Assembly (NCBI GenBank): GCA_012841995.1
Contig: DUTQ01000025.1
Span: forward strand, 1-6,142
DNA: 6,142 bases
Source: Thermoanaerobacterales bacterium
Lineage (GTDB): Bacteria; Bacillota; Thermosediminibacteria; Thermosediminibacterales; Tepidanaerobacteraceae
Reading direction: 5' to 3'
Shown here: positions 1 through 6,142 of the stretch, piece by piece
Numbering within the stretch: the first letter of the stretch is position 1
How the letters are laid out: each line of letters starts with the position of its first letter
The notes under the pieces: generated by a model
What the model was told of the DNA's origin: nothing
Database searches by the model: none
Seen by the model: the letters and a program-made list of their open reading frames with translations, nothing else
Made by a program: the position numbers and the translations under genes

Positions 1-97
1 CCTTCTACTCCATATTTCGCTGCATATATTTTTAAGTTATATTTTTTGGCTTCAGTGATTATCCCATAAGCACTTGCATTTATAACAGAAGTTGGTC
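1..97 (-). pseudogene. Inverted duplicate fragment of the phosphofructokinase N-terminal region
   Basis: Read on the minus strand from 95 down to 1, the sequence is an open frame beginning PTSVINASAYGIITEAKK and ending in a stretch identical to the plus-strand product of 111-163. Family members have SGGPTSVINAS near residue 8-18, so this is the authentic N-terminal region of the same gene in reverse orientation. The conserved Gly-Gly before PTS is absent: the minus strand reads Tyr-Pro-Arg there because the sequence has already switched into the other arm. Bases 96-97 still fit a GGA glycine codon, which puts the junction at about 97/98. There is no start codon or ribosome binding site, so this is not an independent gene. 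It is best read as the duplicated part of a fold-back. Confidence 0.85.
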
Positions 98-163
98 TGG
101 GATAATCACAGAAGCCAAAAAATATAACTTAAAAATATATGCAGCGAAATATGGAGTAGAAGG
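1..163. repeat. Long near-perfect inverted repeat (fold-back) at the left edge
   Basis: Arms 1-66 and 98-163 are reverse complements. Positions pair so that they sum to 164 (1 with 163, 53 with 111, 66 with 98), and 65 of 66 pairs match. The only mismatch is 54/110. The unpaired loop is 67-97 (31 bases). The left arm starts at the first base of the window, so the repeat may extend beyond it. Both arms are protein-coding for the same stretch of a phosphofructokinase, one on each strand. The single mismatch is silent: ACA on plus (108-110) against ACT on minus (56-54), both Thr. This is the geometry of a snap-back molecule, in which a strand copies itself after folding. I infer an amplification, library or assembly chimera at a contig end. 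A real inverted duplication cannot be excluded from sequence alone. Confidence 0.95.
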
Positions 164-179
164 AATACTAAAAGACAAT

Positions 180-1214
180 TTGATTGATTTGTCAGATATA
201 GATGACAATACATTACAAGTTTTAAGGTATTCACCTTCTTCAGCATTCGGTTCATGCCGCCACAAATTAAAAGAAGAAGAATTTGAAACAGTTTTTAACC
301 TTTTTGAAAAGTATAATATCGGTTACTTTTTTTACATTGGTGGCAACGATTCCATGGAAACAGCCAAAAAGGTAGAACAATATGCTTCCAAATGTGGATA
401 TGAACTAAAAGTTATAGGCATACCCAAAACTATCGACAACGACCTTGTTCATACTCATTTTTGCCCAGGCTACGGAAGTGCAGCAAAATATATTGCAACT
501 TCAGTAAGAGAAATGGCTCTTGACTGTGATGTGTATGATAAAAATTCAATATCCATCATAGAGGTAATGGGCCGCGACAGTGGCTTTCTAGCAGCAGCTG
601 GTGCCCTTGCGCGAAATAATGTAATAGATTCCCCACATCTTATTTATCTTCCTGAAATTACTTTTGATGAAACTCAATTCTTAAATGAGGTAGAAACCAT
701 ATACAAAGAGAGAGGTAAAGTTTTTATAATCGTATCAGAGGGCTTAAAAGATAAATCTGGCAATTATGCGTATCTGAGGGAAAAAAGAGCTGATGCGTTC
801 AATAATATCAAGATGGGTGGAATTGGAGCATACTTGGGCAGTTTAGTAAAAGAACACATTGAAAAAAGAGTTAAAACCATTGAATTTAACATTTTACAAA
901 GAAGTGCTGCACATATTGCTTCAAATGTCGACAATGAAGTGGCTGTTATGGTTGGAAGGGATGGCATAAGATACGCAATGGATGGCACTAGCGGTGTTAT
1001 GGTGAACATTGTTAAATACGATAGTAGTTTCAAAACCTCAACAGTGCCTTTGGAACATGTAGCAAGAAAAACCAAGGAATTTCCATTGGAGTGGATTGAT
1101 ACACAAAATCGATGGCTAAAGCCTGAAGCCTTTGATTATATGCTACCACTGATCCAAGGGACAACCGATGTTCAATATGAAGCAGGGCTGCCTAAGTACG
1201 TAAGATTTATATAA
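180..1214 (+). CDS. pfp: 6-phosphofructokinase, probably pyrophosphate-dependent; 5' end disrupted
   Basis: This cytoplasmic glycolytic enzyme phosphorylates fructose 6-phosphate to fructose 1,6-bisphosphate. Visible family motifs, numbered from the TTG at 180, are GGNDS (54-58), IPKTIDNDL (81-89, with catalytic Asp86 equivalent to E. coli Asp127), MGRDSG (130-135, substrate binding), QRSAAH (240-245) and the C-terminal QGTTDVQYEAG. Asp57 and Lys83 sit where ATP enzymes have Gly104 and Gly124. This Asp/Lys pair is the known signature of PPi-dependent enzymes and predicts PPi use. The TTG at 180 has only a distant, weak ribosome binding site. Homology continues in frame upstream to 99 (GIITEA, then the right arm of the inverted repeat), so the apparent start is spurious. 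The frame stays open back to a stop at 33-35 with no ATG, GTG or TTG start further upstream. About 50 residues are missing, including the phosphate-binding SGGPT loop; by the minus-strand copy the intact protein should be near 390-400 residues. It converges with ligA. Confidence 0.9.
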   Translation: MIDLSDIDDNTLQVLRYSPSSAFGSCRHKLKEEEFETVFNLFEKYNIGYFFYIGGNDSMETAKKVEQYASKCGYELKVIGIPKTIDNDLVHTHFCPGYGSAAKYIATSVREMALDCDVYDKNSISIIEVMGRDSGFLAAAGALARNNVIDSPHLIYLPEITFDETQFLNEVETIYKERGKVFIIVSEGLKDKSGNYAYLREKRADAFNNIKMGGIGAYLGSLVKEHIEKRVKTIEFNILQRSAAHIASNVDNEVAVMVGRDGIRYAMDGTSGVMVNIVKYDSSFKTSTVPLEHVARKTKEFPLEWIDTQNRWLKPEAFDYMLPLIQGTTDVQYEAGLPKYVRFI

Positions 1215-1228
1215 ATTAATAATCTATA

Positions 1229-1266
1229 AAAAATACTTACCGCTTTTTTAAGCAGTAAGTATTTTT
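1229..1266. terminator. Bidirectional intrinsic terminator between convergent pfp and ligA
   Basis: A 12-bp perfect stem pairs 1229-1240 with 1255-1266 (core ATACTTAC/GTAAGTAT). Inside it, GCTT (1242-1245) pairs with AAGC (1250-1253) across one C/A mismatch. On plus, the 3' arm runs into TTTTTATTTT (1262-1271), 15 bases after the pfp stop. On minus, the other arm runs into TTTTTT, about 80 bases after the ligA stop. The placement between converging genes supports use from both sides. The stem is AT-rich, so its strength is uncertain. The rest of 1215-1347 shows nothing coding. Confidence 0.85.
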
Positions 1267-1347
1267 ATTTTCACTTGTTTAAACAAATTTGACTAAAACA
1301 AACTGACCTTTTAAAAATGATATCGGCTGACAGGAATACTTAAGTAC

Positions 1348-5567
<4,220 letters not shown>

Positions 5568-5588
5568 TTGTAACCTCCCAACAAAAGA

Positions 5589-5605
5589 AGCGTGGCAACC
5601 ACGCT
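5589..5605 (-). terminator. Hairpin overlapping the yerC stop codon, possible attenuator before pcrA
   Basis: On the minus strand AGCGTGGTTGCCACGCT forms a 7-bp perfect stem with five GC pairs and a 3-base loop, followed by TCTTTTGTT. It includes the last bases of the yerC stop codon (TAG, 5606-5604) and ends 10 bases before the pcrA ribosome binding site. The short, interrupted T-tract suggests a weak intrinsic terminator that would reduce read-through from yerC into pcrA. An RNA stability element, or a palindromic DNA operator, are alternatives. The plus-strand side also runs into CTTTTTG, but no plus-strand gene precedes it. Confidence 0.55.
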
Positions 5606-5927
5606 AGTCTTTTTGTTTGTCTTGCCTTTGCTTATCCATTTCAGCAAGCCTCTGCAAAATCAAATTATATCCGTTTGCTCCATAATTCAAAAAGCGTTTA
5701 ACCCTACTTATAGTTGCAGTACTTGCACCTGTTTGCTTGGCTATATCATTGTATTTTTCGCCATCATTTAACATTTCTGCAACCTGAAGCCTCTGGGCCA
5801 TAGATTGTAGCTCTCCTATGGTGCAGATGTCTTCAAAAAAACGATAGCATTCCTCCCGATCCTTTAACAATAAAATGGCATCAAATAGCCTATCCAAACT
5901 AGAATCTTTTAATTTGCTTTGTGTCAT
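5604..5927 (-). CDS. yerC: TrpR-like regulator of the YerC/YecD family
   Basis: This 107-residue, all-helical cytoplasmic protein has the Trp-repressor superfamily fold. Residues 36-55 (TIGELQSMAQRLQVAEML region) match the N-terminal helices of the family. A helix-turn-helix follows at about 59-80, with YNDIAKQTGASTATISRVKR as the DNA-reading unit, then the conserved LNYGANGY (80-87). The last residues (about 98-107) are charged and probably disordered. The ATG at 5927 is preceded by GAGGTGG (5941-5935) at a 7-base spacing. YerC/YecD proteins are widely found near pcrA and ligA in Bacillota. Their ligand and targets are not firmly established, and tryptophan binding should not be assumed. It could regulate itself or the downstream repair genes, but that is inference. 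Confidence 0.93.
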   Translation of the reverse strand: MTQSKLKDSSLDRLFDAILLLKDREECYRFFEDICTIGELQSMAQRLQVAEMLNDGEKYNDIAKQTGASTATISRVKRFLNYGANGYNLILQRLAEMDKQRQDKQKD

Positions 5928-5999
5928 TCTTGCACCACCTCATAATATAAACAAAAATTAAAATTGCCTATACAATATTTCATCCTTCTGATGCAAGCT

Positions 6000-6142
6000 C
6001 TACTTTATTAAATCTTGTATTACATACGCATAAATCTTAAGATTTAAAAGCAAATCATCTATCTTTATATACTCATCCTTTTCATGGGCCACTTCTGGCT
6101 CCCCGGGAAACCTGGGTCCAAAGGCAACAGCATTTTTAAACA
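6000..6142 (-). CDS. pepV: C-terminal end of a PepV/Sapep-type M20 metallo-dipeptidase (partial)
   Basis: Only the last 46 codons and the TAG stop (6002-6000) lie in the window; the gene continues beyond the right edge. The fragment reads FKNAVAFGPRFPGEPEVAH, then EKDEYIKIDDLLLNLKIYA and a short final helix. The AFGPxFPGxxxxAHxKDE pattern is typical of the C-terminus of M20 dipeptidases of the PepV/Sapep group. The His in AHEKDE corresponds to the last metal ligand of the active site (His439 in PepV, from memory). The enzyme is a cytoplasmic Zn/Mn dipeptidase used in peptide utilisation. Other M20 members cannot be fully excluded from so short a piece. It is on the same strand as yerC, ending 72 bases upstream with no convincing terminator between them, so read-through into yerC is possible. 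Confidence 0.8.
   Translation of the reverse strand, partial: FKNAVAFGPRFPGEPEVAHEKDEYIKIDDLLLNLKIYAYVIQDLIK

Noticed and set aside
54..110. Inverted repeats flanking a short segment, like a phase-variable invertible switch
   Set aside because: Flipping the 67-97 loop does restore PTSVINASAY in the plus frame, but this follows trivially from any fold-back. Neither orientation gives a start codon, ribosome binding site or the conserved Gly-Gly, and no recombinase gene is nearby.
80..265. Minus-strand open frame of 61 codons across the inverted repeat
   Set aside because: It is in a different frame from the phosphofructokinase fragment on that strand, has no family resemblance or ribosome binding site, and overlaps real coding sequence.
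764..1075. Minus-strand open frame of 103 codons inside pfp
   Set aside because: It is antisense to well-conserved pfp motifs, with no ribosome binding site or recognisable domain; it is a shadow of the real gene.
1275..1286. 12-bp palindrome TTGTTTAAACAA between the convergent genes
   Set aside because: It is too AT-rich for a stable hairpin, is next to a better terminator, and shows no second copy or binding-site context.
5941..5999. Possible sigma-A promoter upstream of yerC (TTGTAT and TATATT on minus)
   Set aside because: The boxes are about 20 bases apart, the -35 is poor, and the start point would fall almost on the ribosome binding site. The gap is simply AT-rich.
6031..6046. Perfect 16-bp palindrome TAAATCTTAAGATTTA
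   Set aside because: It lies within the coding end of the dipeptidase, is entirely AT-rich apart from two GC pairs, and has no T-tract or partner site; chance is a sufficient explanation.

Overview
The window looks like chromosomal DNA of a low-GC, Gram-positive, strictly fermentative bacterium, most likely a member of the Clostridia (Bacillota). The signs are AT-rich third codon positions, strong purine-rich ribosome binding sites, a TTG start on ligA, a PPi-type phosphofructokinase, and the neighbourhood yerC-pcrA-ligA, which recurs across Bacillota. I cannot name a genus from sequence alone.

Layout. Positions 1-163 form a long, almost perfect inverted repeat (arms 1-66 and 98-163, loop 67-97). 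Its right arm runs into a plus-strand phosphofructokinase gene that ends at 1214. Positions 1215-1347 lie between convergent genes and hold a hairpin terminator with T-tracts on both sides. From 1348 to the right edge everything is on the minus strand. In transcription order these genes are: the last 46 codons of a PepV/Sapep-type M20 dipeptidase (6142 down to 6000), a TrpR-like regulator of the YerC/YecD family (5927 to 5604), the UvrD-family helicase PcrA (5567 to 3375) and the NAD+-dependent DNA ligase LigA (3357 to 1348). pcrA and ligA are 17 bases apart and almost certainly co-transcribed. yerC is 36 bases from pcrA, but a compact GC-rich hairpin overlaps its stop codon and may attenuate read-through. 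The dipeptidase ends 72 bases before yerC with no clear terminator between them.

Function. pcrA and ligA are a repair and replication pair: PcrA unwinds DNA and strips proteins such as RecA, and LigA seals nicks. YerC is a probable DNA-binding regulator with no firmly known target. The phosphofructokinase carries glycolytic flux, and its residues predict pyrophosphate rather than ATP as phosphoryl donor.

What stands out. I see no new biological system; the minus-strand genes are ordinary housekeeping genes. The one striking structure is the left-edge fold-back. The minus strand of 1-95 encodes the N-terminal region of the same phosphofructokinase whose remainder lies on the plus strand, so the gene is folded back on itself near position 97/98. 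The likeliest explanation is a snap-back chimera or assembly artefact at a contig end. If so, the plus-strand gene is truncated at its 5' end by the artefact and its apparent TTG start at 180 is not real. A genuine inverted duplication that breaks the gene is the alternative.
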